A DNA stretch of 64,000 nt, from the NCBI RefSeq assembly GCF_013030985.1, contig NZ_WPYP01000012.1:62001-126000 (forward strand), given 5' to 3'. Both the position numbers and the translations under genes were made by a program. Positions 43,808-52,781 of the stretch are shown in pieces. The number at the start of each line of letters is the position of its first letter. The first letter of the stretch is position 1. The notes below the pieces were generated by a model. The model worked only from the letters and a program-made list of their open reading frames with translations. It was not told the DNA's origin and made no database searches. The stretch comes from Ruegeria arenilitoris (GTDB lineage Bacteria; Pseudomonadota; Alphaproteobacteria; Rhodobacterales; Rhodobacteraceae).

Positions 43808-44110
43808 TCAACTGTCCTTTGCCGCCAGTATCGCGGCAATCAGGTCTTCGGGAACCGACGCTTCAAGCTCGTCATATTCTTTCCGCGAGGCCTTTGCCGC
43901 GGCCAGCGCGCGTTTATAGGCAGCAAGATAGAGCCGACAGGACCGGCAGACCCGCAGATGCAGTTCGAAGACGCGTTTTCGCGCCGGTGGCAACTCGTCA
44001 TCGAGATAGGCGAGGATGAAGTCCTCGAACTCGTTGCAGGTGATCATGCCGGGGAACCTGAACATCACACCGTGCATCCGGCGTTTCAGCGTTTGCGCGG
44101 TTTTTTTCAT
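43808..44110 (-). CDS. Zinc-finger anti-sigma factor
   Basis: 100 residues with a ZAS-type motif: ITCNEFEDFILAYLDDELPP followed by FELHLRVCRSCRLYL, giving H-x3-C-x2-C plus an upstream Cys. No membrane helix, so it is a soluble anti-sigma. It overlaps the ECF sigma gene by 4 bp, the normal pairing, and would hold the sigma factor until a signal (often oxidative or envelope stress) releases it. Confidence 0.85.
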   Translation of the reverse strand: MKKTAQTLKRRMHGVMFRFPGMITCNEFEDFILAYLDDELPPARKRVFELHLRVCRSCRLYLAAYKRALAAAKASRKEYDELEASVPEDLIAAILAAKDS

Positions 44111-44685
44111 AGCGCACCTCCTCGCATCATCGGCTCCAGGAGTTTTTTCAGTGCCGCCCGTGCACGATGCAGTCGCACTTTGACATTCGCCTCGCTCAAC
44201 CCGAGCGCCTCTGCAACTTCAATTGTCGACATTTCTTCGATGTCCCGAAGGACAAGAACGATGCGGTATTGATCGGGCAGTTCGTCGATTTTCTCTTTCA
44301 TGATATCCCGCACCTGACGCGAGTGCAGGTGATCCTCGGACGTTCCTGACAAGGCGAAGGGATCGTCTACCCGGCACCCGTTGCGATCGAATTCGGGCAG
44401 CAGTGGATCTAACGGCTGCTCGTTGACGCGCTTTTGCTTTCGTAGCAGCATCAGCGCCTCGTTCACCACAAACCGGTGCATCCATGTCCTGAGGCTGGAT
44501 CTGCCCTCAAACCCGTCCAGACTTCGGTAGATCTTGGAAAACGCCACCTGAACCGCGTCTTCGGACAAGGCCCTGTCTTTCAGAATCCGCTGGGCGACGG
44601 CAACCATCCAGGCGGTGTTGCACCGAACGATTTCTTCAAAATCCAAATCGGAATCTGTGTCCGAACGAGAATGCGGTTCGATCAT
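44107..44685 (-). CDS. ECF sigma factor
   Basis: 192 residues with sigma region 2 (ALSEDAVQVAFSKIYRSLDG; LRTWMHRFVVNEALMLLRKQ) and region 4 (LPDQYRIVLVLRDIEEMSTI; SEANVKVRLHRARAALKKLL). The linker between regions 2 and 4 is rather long and acidic. Its paired anti-sigma is encoded directly downstream. Upstream sequence (44686-44939, 254 bp) holds no gene. The regulon cannot be inferred. Confidence 0.92.
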   Translation of the reverse strand: MIEPHSRSDTDSDLDFEEIVRCNTAWMVAVAQRILKDRALSEDAVQVAFSKIYRSLDGFEGRSSLRTWMHRFVVNEALMLLRKQKRVNEQPLDPLLPEFDRNGCRVDDPFALSGTSEDHLHSRQVRDIMKEKIDELPDQYRIVLVLRDIEEMSTIEVAEALGLSEANVKVRLHRARAALKKLLEPMMRGGAL

Positions 44686-44939
44686 GCACTGGTACTTTTC
44701 GAACTATAAGCTGCTGGGCCGCTTTGGGTTTTCCCACACAGAACCCTGCCCACCAACTTATGGAAATCCTGACACTGTGACAATCGGTGCCCTTTGGCTT
44801 TGGTCGGAGCTGGTTTTCGCATCGTGTTTCCGAAGTCAGGGTTTCGGAGATTGTGACACGCCGGTGAAAAGCCAGCATCGGCGCAACGCGTTAGGCCTCG
44901 GATCTGGAAAAATGAGGAAACCCGATTTGGTCAATCGCT

Positions 44940-45812
44940 TCAGATCAGTTTTCTACTCAGGATAAAGGCGCTGCACTCGTCCGTCAGTTCCTGGAACCGG
45001 GGTTTTTCCTTAACGTACAAATAGACCTGCCGTTTGTCGGGCAAGTCCGGCAGCGCGCGAAAAGCGGTGGATTCGGGAATAAAACGCGCGACGGTCTGGG
45101 GGAGCACGGTCACCCACTTCCCGGTTCTGACCATTGTAATAAGCGAATGCGTGTTGTGAATGGTGACGTCGGCATCCGTGATCGCATCAATAAATTTCGG
45201 CGTCTGGATAAGATCGCACAGGGCATTCCGAACAAACGCAGCCGCCATCACATCATCCAGGGTCGGCGGCGTAGGGCTAGTGATAAGCGGATGGTCAGAC
45301 GCACATACAAGCCCGAATTGATCCTCGAACAGGGGAATGGCCTTGATGCCTTTCAACGGATGAAAACCCGAGGCAATTCCGATGTCTGCCTTGCCGTCCA
45401 CAAGCGAATCCAGCACCTGCTGCGTATCCGTATCGCGCAGTTCGACCTTCAGCCCGGGAAAGCGGTGGGTCATATGTTCAAGAACCGAAGGAAAGACCAA
45501 GGCGGCGACCGATGGAACCGACACGATGCGCATCAGGCCGTGAGTGGCATCCGCAGCTGCCTCGATCGACTGCACCGTCTGGTCAAACTGGCGAACCTGT
45601 TTCAAGGACAATTCGAACACCTGCTCTCCCAGTACGGAGAGATGAGTCTTACGTTCTCCCTCAAACAGTTTTTTACCCAAATGGCTCTCGAACTGCTTGA
45701 GTGTCATCGAAACGGCCGATTGGGTGCGCCCCAGGCGGTCGGCTGCCTCGGTCAGGTTGCCCGTTTGCGCGACTGTACAAAAGCAGCGCAGCATTTCGAT
45801 CTTGATGGCCAT
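44940..45812 (-). CDS. LysR regulator of the aldehyde-dehydrogenase operon
   Basis: 290 residues. N-terminal helix-turn-helix: NLTEAADRLGRTQSAVSMTL followed by KQFESHLGKKLFE. The C-terminal effector domain (LMRIVSVPSVAALVFPSVLE; KADIGIASGF) is of the LysR type. It is divergent from the operon starting at 45900, with two palindromes of LysR-box form in the 87-bp gap, so it very likely controls that operon. The inducer should be the operon's substrate or an intermediate. Confidence 0.9.
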   Translation of the reverse strand: MAIKIEMLRCFCTVAQTGNLTEAADRLGRTQSAVSMTLKQFESHLGKKLFEGERKTHLSVLGEQVFELSLKQVRQFDQTVQSIEAAADATHGLMRIVSVPSVAALVFPSVLEHMTHRFPGLKVELRDTDTQQVLDSLVDGKADIGIASGFHPLKGIKAIPLFEDQFGLVCASDHPLITSPTPPTLDDVMAAAFVRNALCDLIQTPKFIDAITDADVTIHNTHSLITMVRTGKWVTVLPQTVARFIPESTAFRALPDLPDKRQVYLYVKEKPRFQELTDECSAFILSRKLI

Positions 45813-45849
45813 ACTTCAATTTTCCTGAAGTTTTTTTCAATTGTTTGAA
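45813..45849. promoter_or_regulatory. Two LysR-box palindromes before the 45.9-kb operon
   Basis: ACTTCA-N7-TGAAGT at 45813-45831 contains a T-N11-A core (TCA...TGA), and TTCAA-TTGT-TTGAA lies at 45836-45849. Both are in the gap between the divergent LysR and aldehyde-dehydrogenase genes, immediately before the LysR start. Confidence 0.6.
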
Positions 45850-45899
45850 TTTGACTGATATCGATTGCAAAGTCCATTCTCTGCCAGAAAAATTTTGAC

Positions 45900-47357
45900 A
45901 TGGGGCCCGTTGTGACCAACCTGAACCTGATTGCCGGCGAATGGCTGGCTGGCGAAGCCGAAATCGAAAACCGCAATCCGTCTGATCTGAGCGACCTGAT
46001 CGGTCATTTCGCTCAGGCCAGTGCGGATCAGCTTGAGGCGACTTTGGATCAGGCCCGTGTCGCACAGGCCGAGTGGGCCGCTTATGGGCTTGAGCGCAAA
46101 CAGGCGGTGCTGATGAATATCGGCACCGAACTGATGGCCCGCGCCGAGGAACTTGGCACCCTGCTCAGCCGTGAAGAGGGCAAACCGCTGGCCGAAGGCA
46201 AAGGCGAAGTTTACCGCGCCGGACAGTTCTTCACCTACTACGCTGCCGAGTGCCTGCGCCAGATCGGTGAGAATGCAGATTCCGTGCGCCCCGATATCGA
46301 GATCGACGTGCGCCGTGAGGCGGTCGGCGTAGTTGCCGTCATCAGCCCGTGGAATTTTCCAACCGCCACGGCGTCCTGGAAGATTGCCCCGGCGCTGTGC
46401 TACGGCAATGCGGTGGTCTGGAAACCCGCCAACATCACGCCGGCTTCGGCCGTCGCCCTGACCGAGATCATCAGCCGACAGGACATCCCCAAAGGCCTGT
46501 TCAGCCTTGTCATGGGATCAGGCCGCTCCATCGGACAGCGGCTGGTGGAAAGCCCCAAGGTCAACGCCATCTCGTTCACCGGGTCCGTCCCGGTCGGCAA
46601 GGGCATTGCTGCGGCTGCCATTCAGAACCTGACCAAGGTGCAGATGGAGATGGGGTCGAAAAACGCGCTGGCCGTTATGGACGACGCCGATCTCGACCTT
46701 GCTGTCTCGCTGGCGCTGGGGGGTGCGTTCGGGGGGACCGGTCAGAAATGTACCGCGTCATCACGGCTGGTGGTTCATGCCGCCGTTCACGACGCTTTTG
46801 TCGAAAAACTGGTGGCCGGTGCGCAGGCGATGAAAGTCGGCCACGCGCTGGCCGAGGGCACCCAGATGGGACCGGTAGTCAGCGCACAGCAGCTGGCCGA
46901 AAACCTGGCTTATGCCGATCTGGGCAAGTCCGAAGGTGCCGAACTGGCCTGCGGCGGCCAGCGATTGGAGATGCCTCAGGATGGCTATTACATGAGCCCC
47001 GGCGTATTCCTGAACACTACCAACGACATGCGCATCAACCGCGAAGAGATGTTCGCGCCGCTGACCTCGGTGATCAAGGTCGGCAGCTATGACGAGGCGC
47101 TGGCCACCGTCAACGACACCAATTTCGGCCTGACCTCGGGCATCGTCACACAGAGCCTGGCCCGTGCCACGCATTTCCGCCGCAACGCGCGCACCGGTGT
47201 CGTGACCGTGAACCTGCCCACTGCTGGGACAGACTATCACGTGCCCTTTGGCGGACGCGGCGACAGCTCTTACGGCCCGCGTGAACAGGGTAAGGCCGCG
47301 GCCGAGTTCTACACGACGGTCAAAACCGCCTATATCAGCGCTGGAAAGCCGATGTGA
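45900..47357 (+). CDS. Aldehyde dehydrogenase family protein
   Basis: 485 residues with the whole ALDH fold. The NAD-binding region has AVISPWNFPTATASWKIAPA; the catalytic Glu is E250 in QMEMGSKNAL and the catalytic Cys is C284 in GTGQKCTASSR. The overall style is close to alpha-ketoglutarate-semialdehyde (2,5-dioxovalerate) dehydrogenases of sugar-acid and hydroxyproline pathways. It begins a five-gene operon with stop/start overlaps, so its aldehyde should arise from the action of the downstream enzymes. The start is either the ATG at 45900 or the GTG four codons later. Confidence 0.9.
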   Translation: MGPVVTNLNLIAGEWLAGEAEIENRNPSDLSDLIGHFAQASADQLEATLDQARVAQAEWAAYGLERKQAVLMNIGTELMARAEELGTLLSREEGKPLAEGKGEVYRAGQFFTYYAAECLRQIGENADSVRPDIEIDVRREAVGVVAVISPWNFPTATASWKIAPALCYGNAVVWKPANITPASAVALTEIISRQDIPKGLFSLVMGSGRSIGQRLVESPKVNAISFTGSVPVGKGIAAAAIQNLTKVQMEMGSKNALAVMDDADLDLAVSLALGGAFGGTGQKCTASSRLVVHAAVHDAFVEKLVAGAQAMKVGHALAEGTQMGPVVSAQQLAENLAYADLGKSEGAELACGGQRLEMPQDGYYMSPGVFLNTTNDMRINREEMFAPLTSVIKVGSYDEALATVNDTNFGLTSGIVTQSLARATHFRRNARTGVVTVNLPTAGTDYHVPFGGRGDSSYGPREQGKAAAEFYTTVKTAYISAGKPM

Positions 47358-48331
47358 TGCGGATCGACGGGCTGCAATACACCAATTGGTCCGAGAAGAT
47401 CTTTCGGCAATTGCGCGAAGGCGGCGTGGACGCAATCCACGTCACCATCGCCTATCACGAAAACTTCCGTGAAACGGTTCTGAACTTTGAAAAGTGGAAC
47501 CGCTGGTTCGAGCAATACCCCGATCTGATCATGAAAGGGTTGTGGGCCAGCGACATCGACAAAGCACGCGAAACCGGGCGCACGGCTGTATTCTTTGGCT
47601 TTCAGAACCCCTCACCCATCGAAGACGATATCGGGTTGGTCGAAATCGTGCATACACTGGGCGCGCGGTTCATGCAGCTGACTTATAACAACCAGTCCCT
47701 GCTGGCCACGGGCTGCTATGAGGCCGAAGATACCGGCATCACCCGCATGGGCCGTCAGGTGATCAAGGAAATGAACCGTGTTGGTCTGGTCGTTGACATG
47801 AGCCATTCGGCCGACCGGTCCACCATTGAAGCCGCCGAGCTGTCCGAACGCCCCATCGCCATCACCCACGCAAACCCGCACGAATGGTCACCCGCCCTGC
47901 GCAACAAGCGCGATGCGGTGATCCGGGCGGTAACCGAAAATGGTGGGATGTTGGGCTTTTCGGTCTATCCTCATCACCTGAAAGACAAGTCGGACTGCAC
48001 GTTGGACAGCTTTTGCGAGATGGTCGCCCGAACGGCCGAAAAATACGGCGCAGAGCACCTCGGGATCGGCACGGATTTGTGTCAGGATCAGCCCGACAGC
48101 GTTGTTGAATGGATGCGGGTCGGGCGCTGGTCCAAACAGATCGACTATGGCGAGGGGTCGGCCAGCAACCCGGGCTTCCCGCCGATGCCGTCCTGGTTCC
48201 GGGACAACCGCGACTTTGGAAATATCGAACAAGGGTTGCGTGCTACCGGCCTGAACGATGACGAAGTGGCCGGGATCATGGGGGGAAACTGGTACAAGTT
48301 CTTTGCCGAGAACTTCGTTGCCCGGGGGTAG
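47357..48331 (+). CDS. Dipeptidase-family (renal dipeptidase-like) protein with altered metal site
   Basis: 324 residues; ATG overlaps the ALDH stop (TGATG). The fold is that of the membrane/renal dipeptidase family: VDMSHSADRST, ITHANPHEW and HLGIGTDLCQD retain the two His and the Asp of the second half. The N-terminal HxD metal pair is replaced (IDGLQYTNWS where DGHND is usual), and the bridging Glu (usually GxEG) reads GFQNP. So two metal ligands appear lost or changed. It is probably not a normal dipeptidase; perhaps an amide or cyclic-substrate hydrolase with one metal. Signal peptide absent, so cytosolic. Confidence 0.82.
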   Translation: MRIDGLQYTNWSEKIFRQLREGGVDAIHVTIAYHENFRETVLNFEKWNRWFEQYPDLIMKGLWASDIDKARETGRTAVFFGFQNPSPIEDDIGLVEIVHTLGARFMQLTYNNQSLLATGCYEAEDTGITRMGRQVIKEMNRVGLVVDMSHSADRSTIEAAELSERPIAITHANPHEWSPALRNKRDAVIRAVTENGGMLGFSVYPHHLKDKSDCTLDSFCEMVARTAEKYGAEHLGIGTDLCQDQPDSVVEWMRVGRWSKQIDYGEGSASNPGFPPMPSWFRDNRDFGNIEQGLRATGLNDDEVAGIMGGNWYKFFAENFVARG

Positions 48332-48335
48332 CCGT

Positions 48336-50024
48336 ATGGAAACAGAGGCGCAAACTTGCATCGACCGACGAGACCCCGCCACCGTCATGCGGCTGTCGCG
48401 GCTGGGCTCTTTGCACCAGTGTCGGCTAAGCTTCATGCGACAGTTGACCCGCCGCATGGCGCGGGAAAACTGGTCATTTTCGCGCCCCGTTTTCGACATT
48501 GATGCCAAAGGCGTCGGGACAGCAGTCTATACCGCCCACGGGCCGGACAGGGCGTATTCGCTGGTTGCCTTCGCGCATGACCTGCCACCCGAAAAACGCT
48601 CGGACCGGGTGATTGCCGATGCCTGGGACGCCACCTTTGCCTTGTTTGATGGCATCCCGACCCAGGCGGATATCGAGCGTCTTTCGAAAAACGTCCCCCT
48701 GCAGGAAGCCGGGCGCGTCAGTGAAACCGAGCTGTCCTTGTCCCGTGCCAACCGCTCGGTCCGGCTGTGGGAACATGTCGTTGATGCTCTGGCCGCAGGG
48801 CGTCAACCGGATCTGCAACAAATCTATCAGGTCGGCTATCTGATGCGCACGACGGCCGTTTATGGTTCGGGCAAATTTGGGGCGGCGGATCGCGAGAACA
48901 TCGCCAACCGCCCGGAAACCAGCGCGCCCTTTCAGGCCGAAATGCTGTCGGTGTTTCTGACCCGAACCTTCGTGCGGGATCTGGTGCAACACATGGCCAA
49001 CGCCAAAGGTGGCAACCAAGCCGCAAAACTGGACCCGGACATCGCGCATTGGTTGGGCATCGGCAATTCCACCGGCCTTGGCATGGCACCGTTCATTGTC
49101 AACCATCCCATTCTGTTCAACAACTGGGTCATGGCGCGGGAAGAGGCGATCGCGCGTGTCCGATCAGTGGAAGCCGCATCTCCGGCCGAGGTCGATCACT
49201 TCCGCCGGATATTCGAACGCAGCCAACTGTCGATGACATGGTGGCGGTCTGAGCATCCCGTGCAAATCGAAAAACTGGCAGCGTTGAACGCTGACCTGCA
49301 GGCCATCTCGGAGTACCTGGACCAGGACGGTTTGGCCGGTGGCCACCCCTGGAACCGGTTGGTGATCTGGTCTCAAACCGCGCTCAGCGAAGAAGGGCAG
49401 GAATATCTCGCCTCGCTGATCCTTGAACCCTACGCAGATCTCGTGGACGGGCTGGCCTCGTGCATGGCCGATGGCAATGCCGAGGCGTTTGTAATCGACG
49501 GGTCGATGCCGATCAGCGAGGTCCGTGATCTGATCCGGGGCGCCTTTGGCTGGGCGCTGGATCTGGATTGGACCTCTCGCGAAAACTGCGCCCGCGCATG
49601 GTACGTGTCCGAGGAAAAACTGGAACCCCGCATGGGTGAACGGTTCGAAGAACCCATCGCGGATTATGAGCAGCCACTGGCCCCGGCGCGGGATGCCGTT
49701 GTAGCCCATGCGATGTTGAGCGAATGGGACGACGCCGAGCCGGTAGCACGTTTCCTGCTGCGACATCCTGAACATCGACACACCGTCCGGCGCGCCCAGA
49801 TGACCCGCTCCGCACCTTATGGCGAAATCCGGGACAATACGATTGGCGCAACGGTTGTGCCTCTCGACATGTTGCGGGCAAAGCTGTCGTTCTTCGGCGC
49901 CACACATTTCGATCCGCGTTCAGATCGCTGGGTCCGCATTTGCATGTATGCCGGTGCGCCTTACCCCGAGGAACTGACATCTGAGAACGCCGATCTTTGG
50001 GTCTATCCAGAGGTGCCAGCATGA
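48336..50024 (+). CDS. Unrecognised 562-residue protein of the operon
   Basis: 562 residues, no membrane segments, no signal peptide, no motif I recognise. It starts 4 bp after the dipeptidase-like gene and its stop overlaps the next start (ATGA). Visible features: an Arg/Asp-rich N-terminus, conserved-looking blocks RLSRLGSLHQCRLSFMRQLT, LGIGNSTGLGMAPFIVNHPI and RAWYVSEEKLEPRMGERFEE. The IGNSTGLGMAPFI block resembles a glycine-rich binding loop. The layout (two or three helical segments with conserved aromatic residues) suggests an enzyme, but I cannot assign a fold. Codon use and GC match its neighbours. Confidence 0.8.
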   Translation: METEAQTCIDRRDPATVMRLSRLGSLHQCRLSFMRQLTRRMARENWSFSRPVFDIDAKGVGTAVYTAHGPDRAYSLVAFAHDLPPEKRSDRVIADAWDATFALFDGIPTQADIERLSKNVPLQEAGRVSETELSLSRANRSVRLWEHVVDALAAGRQPDLQQIYQVGYLMRTTAVYGSGKFGAADRENIANRPETSAPFQAEMLSVFLTRTFVRDLVQHMANAKGGNQAAKLDPDIAHWLGIGNSTGLGMAPFIVNHPILFNNWVMAREEAIARVRSVEAASPAEVDHFRRIFERSQLSMTWWRSEHPVQIEKLAALNADLQAISEYLDQDGLAGGHPWNRLVIWSQTALSEEGQEYLASLILEPYADLVDGLASCMADGNAEAFVIDGSMPISEVRDLIRGAFGWALDLDWTSRENCARAWYVSEEKLEPRMGERFEEPIADYEQPLAPARDAVVAHAMLSEWDDAEPVARFLLRHPEHRHTVRRAQMTRSAPYGEIRDNTIGATVVPLDMLRAKLSFFGATHFDPRSDRWVRICMYAGAPYPEELTSENADLWVYPEVPA

Positions 50025-50650
50025 GTTTCTCACTGAACGAGGTGGAGGCAACCGCCAAACGCGCCACCCGCGGGGCGGGCTATTCCTGGGGACAGGCCGA
50101 GGAAGCGTCAAAAGCGGTGCGCTGGCTGTGTGCGCAAGGTCTGGATGGCGCTGAAGTTCTCGCCCGTTTGCTGACGCTCGGTCTGGCCTCGGAGCTTGCC
50201 GCGCATCGTCCGCGACAGGTTGATGGCCTATGGCAAGGCGATGGCGAGTTGTGCCCGTTGTCGGCAGGCCCTCTCCTGTCCGACAGCGCTTATCTGCTGA
50301 AGGCCGCCCCGGTCGAGATGCGGGACGTTGTTGCACCTGAACTGCTGCTGCCCTTTGCCGCCAATGCGGCGCGTGTTCTGAAATGTTGGGTAAGCGTCGA
50401 AATCGACGGCACGCTGGCAGTCACAGACGGAGATCACCTTGCCGTCCACGGTGTTTTGCCCGCCGCAGCCCGACGGGTCACCGTTTCGCAGGGTGTTGCA
50501 CCTGAGACCCTGCGCAGCCGACACTCGCGCGCGCAGCCCGCGCCGGGTGATTGGGACGTTCTGAACCGTTTTGCCCACCGTACCTACGCTCCCGCAACCG
50601 AGGAATCCCGCCTGCTGGGCGCAGGGGCCGGGCTTTCCGACAACGACTGA
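50021..50650 (+). CDS. DUF3726 protein
   Basis: About 209 residues from the ATG at 50021, overlapping the preceding stop. The N-terminus SFSLNEVEATAKRATRGAGY SWGQAEEA (two adjacent segments) is the DUF3726 signature as I recall it. The middle contains CPLSAGPLLSD and two short beta-rich segments; no catalytic motif is visible. DUF3726 proteins are found beside Ldh_2-type dehydrogenases, as here 12 bp downstream, so a subunit or partner role is plausible. Function unknown. Confidence 0.75.
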   Translation: MSFSLNEVEATAKRATRGAGYSWGQAEEASKAVRWLCAQGLDGAEVLARLLTLGLASELAAHRPRQVDGLWQGDGELCPLSAGPLLSDSAYLLKAAPVEMRDVVAPELLLPFAANAARVLKCWVSVEIDGTLAVTDGDHLAVHGVLPAAARRVTVSQGVAPETLRSRHSRAQPAPGDWDVLNRFAHRTYAPATEESRLLGAGAGLSDND

Positions 50651-50662
50651 AGAGAGACCAAA

Positions 50663-51673
50663 GTGACCGACACACGGACCCTTACCCTCGCCGAAATTGA
50701 AGAGCTGTCCTTCCGAGCGCTGGTCGCAGCGGGCACATCCGCGGACAACGCCCGCCCGTTGGCGCAAGCAACCGCCGCGACCGAGGCAGACGGCGTCGCA
50801 AGCCACGGCTTGGCTTACATCCCGATCTATTGCGAGCATGTGCAGTGCGGTAAGGTCGATGGGATGGCCATGCCTGTCCTGTCGCGCCCCCGACCGGGCG
50901 TCTTGACCGTCGATGCCGCAACGGGCTTTGCCCACTCTGCCATTGATCTGGGTTTTGACGCTCTGATCCCCGCCGCGCGGGAACAAGGCGTTGCGGTTCT
51001 CGCCATCAAGAACAGCTACAATTGCGGCGTTCTTGGCTATCATACCTACCGGCTTGCCCAAGCCGGGCTGGTCGCGCTGGGGTTCACCAATGCACCGGCC
51101 TCGATTGCTCCATCCGGTGGCTCAAGACCTGTCGTGGGAACCAATCCGTTTTCTGTCGCCGTTCCGGGAACCGATGGTCAGCCAGCCTTGTTGATCGACC
51201 AGAGCGCCAGCACGATTGCCAAAAGCGAGGTCATGAAACATGCGCGCGAAGGCAAGCCGATCCCGGTTGGCTGGGCGCTGGATGCAGAAGGCAACCCGAC
51301 CACCGATCCGGAGGTTGGCCTCAAGGGTTCAATGGCGCCTTCGGGCGGCTACAAGGGCGTCGGCGTCGCGCTGCTGGTCGAGGTTTTGGCCGCCGCCCTG
51401 ACCGGGGCCACGTTGGGCATCAACGCCTCACCTTTTTCGGGAACAGCTGGCGGCCCGCCGAAAACCGGCCAGTTCTTCATAGCCATCGATCCGGGCGCAA
51501 CAGCCGAGGGGGCGTTCGCGGCTGGTGTCGCCGAACTGGTCGAGGCCATCCGCCTTCAGGACGGGGCGCATCTGCCCGGTGACGGTCGCCGGGCCAAGCG
51601 TTTGGCAGCCCACGATGAAGGTGTGGCGGTGAACACGGCAACACTCGCCAGGATTGAAGCGCTATTGGGCTAG
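50663..51673 (+). CDS. Ldh_2-family (malate/L-lactate-type) dehydrogenase
   Basis: 336 residues from a GTG with GAGAG upstream. It carries the Ldh_2 features: ATAATEADGVASHGLAYIPI near residue 32, IKNSYNCGVLGYHTYRLAQA near residue 115 (catalytic His) and GSRPVVGTNPFSVAVP. This family reduces keto acids or cyclic imines, including ureidoglycolate and delta1-pyrroline-2-carboxylate/delta1-piperideine-2-carboxylate. In an operon with an ALDH and a hydrolase-like protein, a cyclic-imine or 2-oxo-acid intermediate is likely, but nothing in the sequence fixes it. Confidence 0.86.
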   Translation: MTDTRTLTLAEIEELSFRALVAAGTSADNARPLAQATAATEADGVASHGLAYIPIYCEHVQCGKVDGMAMPVLSRPRPGVLTVDAATGFAHSAIDLGFDALIPAAREQGVAVLAIKNSYNCGVLGYHTYRLAQAGLVALGFTNAPASIAPSGGSRPVVGTNPFSVAVPGTDGQPALLIDQSASTIAKSEVMKHAREGKPIPVGWALDAEGNPTTDPEVGLKGSMAPSGGYKGVGVALLVEVLAAALTGATLGINASPFSGTAGGPPKTGQFFIAIDPGATAEGAFAAGVAELVEAIRLQDGAHLPGDGRRAKRLAAHDEGVAVNTATLARIEALLG

Positions 51674-51712
51674 ATGATCGGTTTGGCAGGGTTTCTCTCG
51701 GCCACCTGGGGT

Positions 51713-52591
51713 TCACCCCTTGGCGGCCGAAGCCCACTTGTCTGACTGATGCAGGATCAAAGAGCCAAGCCCGGAAAACGCGATCAGCACAAGGCCCAAC
51801 AACGAATAGGCATCCGGCCATTCTTTGAAAACAAGAATCCCAAGCACCGTCGCGGAAACCAGTTGGCTGTAGACCAATGGCGCGATGAGGCTGGCCTCGG
51901 CGGATTTGTTTGCGATTACCAACAGGTAGTTGCCCACCGCAGAGGCAAAAGCGCTCAGCAATATCAACGCAGCGACCGACACGTCAGGCGCAGGAAACTC
52001 CGCTGTGAGACCGAGCGGCGTCAGTAGCGCCGAACCAATCAAGAGCTGGGAAATCAGCAGGAACCGGGGTCGGTAAGCACCTGCAAGCGTTCGCGTCATC
52101 ACCAGATACCCACCGTAACATCCACCGGCCGCAAGCGCGAAAATCATGCCGGGGGACACACCAAATCCCGGCTTTACGACCAACATGACCCCGGCGAACC
52201 CAATCGCCAGTAACACGCCGCGACGGCGCGACGGTTTTTCGCCAAGGAACAGGATGGCAAGAACATAGGACACCACCGGCCCAATGAAGAAAGCCCCAAA
52301 GACATTGGCAATCGGTTCCGTTCGCAATGCTGTCAGGATGCAGCAAATCCCCCCGGTGATAAAACACGCCCGCAACAGAACGCGCCAATCTCGGAAATTA
52401 GGCAACTCGCTTGCTGTAAGCCCGCTGAACGGCAGCAGCAGCATTGCGGCCAGAGCGAAGCGCGACCAGGCAACGATGATCGGATCGACACCACCGCCCG
52501 TCAGAAGCTTGCCCGCAGTGTCACCAACCACAACGAAGGTCACTGCGGCAAACACAAGCCCGGCAAGTTGAAAAAGATTGGGCGATGTCAT
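51713..52591 (-). CDS. DMT-superfamily (EamA) transporter
   Basis: 292 residues with about ten hydrophobic helices in two EamA halves; typical LRTEPIANVFGAFFIGPVVS and YSQLVSATVLGILVFKEWPD blocks. EamA transporters move metabolites, often exporting them. The gene is convergent with the five-gene operon; it may or may not belong to its pathway. Its substrate is unknown. Confidence 0.85.
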   Translation of the reverse strand: MTSPNLFQLAGLVFAAVTFVVVGDTAGKLLTGGGVDPIIVAWSRFALAAMLLLPFSGLTASELPNFRDWRVLLRACFITGGICCILTALRTEPIANVFGAFFIGPVVSYVLAILFLGEKPSRRRGVLLAIGFAGVMLVVKPGFGVSPGMIFALAAGGCYGGYLVMTRTLAGAYRPRFLLISQLLIGSALLTPLGLTAEFPAPDVSVAALILLSAFASAVGNYLLVIANKSAEASLIAPLVYSQLVSATVLGILVFKEWPDAYSLLGLVLIAFSGLGSLILHQSDKWASAAKG

Positions 52592-52781
52592 CGTCGATGC
52601 GCCTGTGAAAAGTGCCTGAGCTGTATTGCCGAGAGTTTTCCGGCAAGGGATGGATTTATCTACCGGTTATAGCGCGCTCTGCGTCAATTCGAAGAAGAAC
52701 CTTTTCTGGTGCCAAATACCCATTCCGATCATAACCTTGCAACAGACCTCATATAAGGTGCCAAAAAACCGGAGCTTTACA

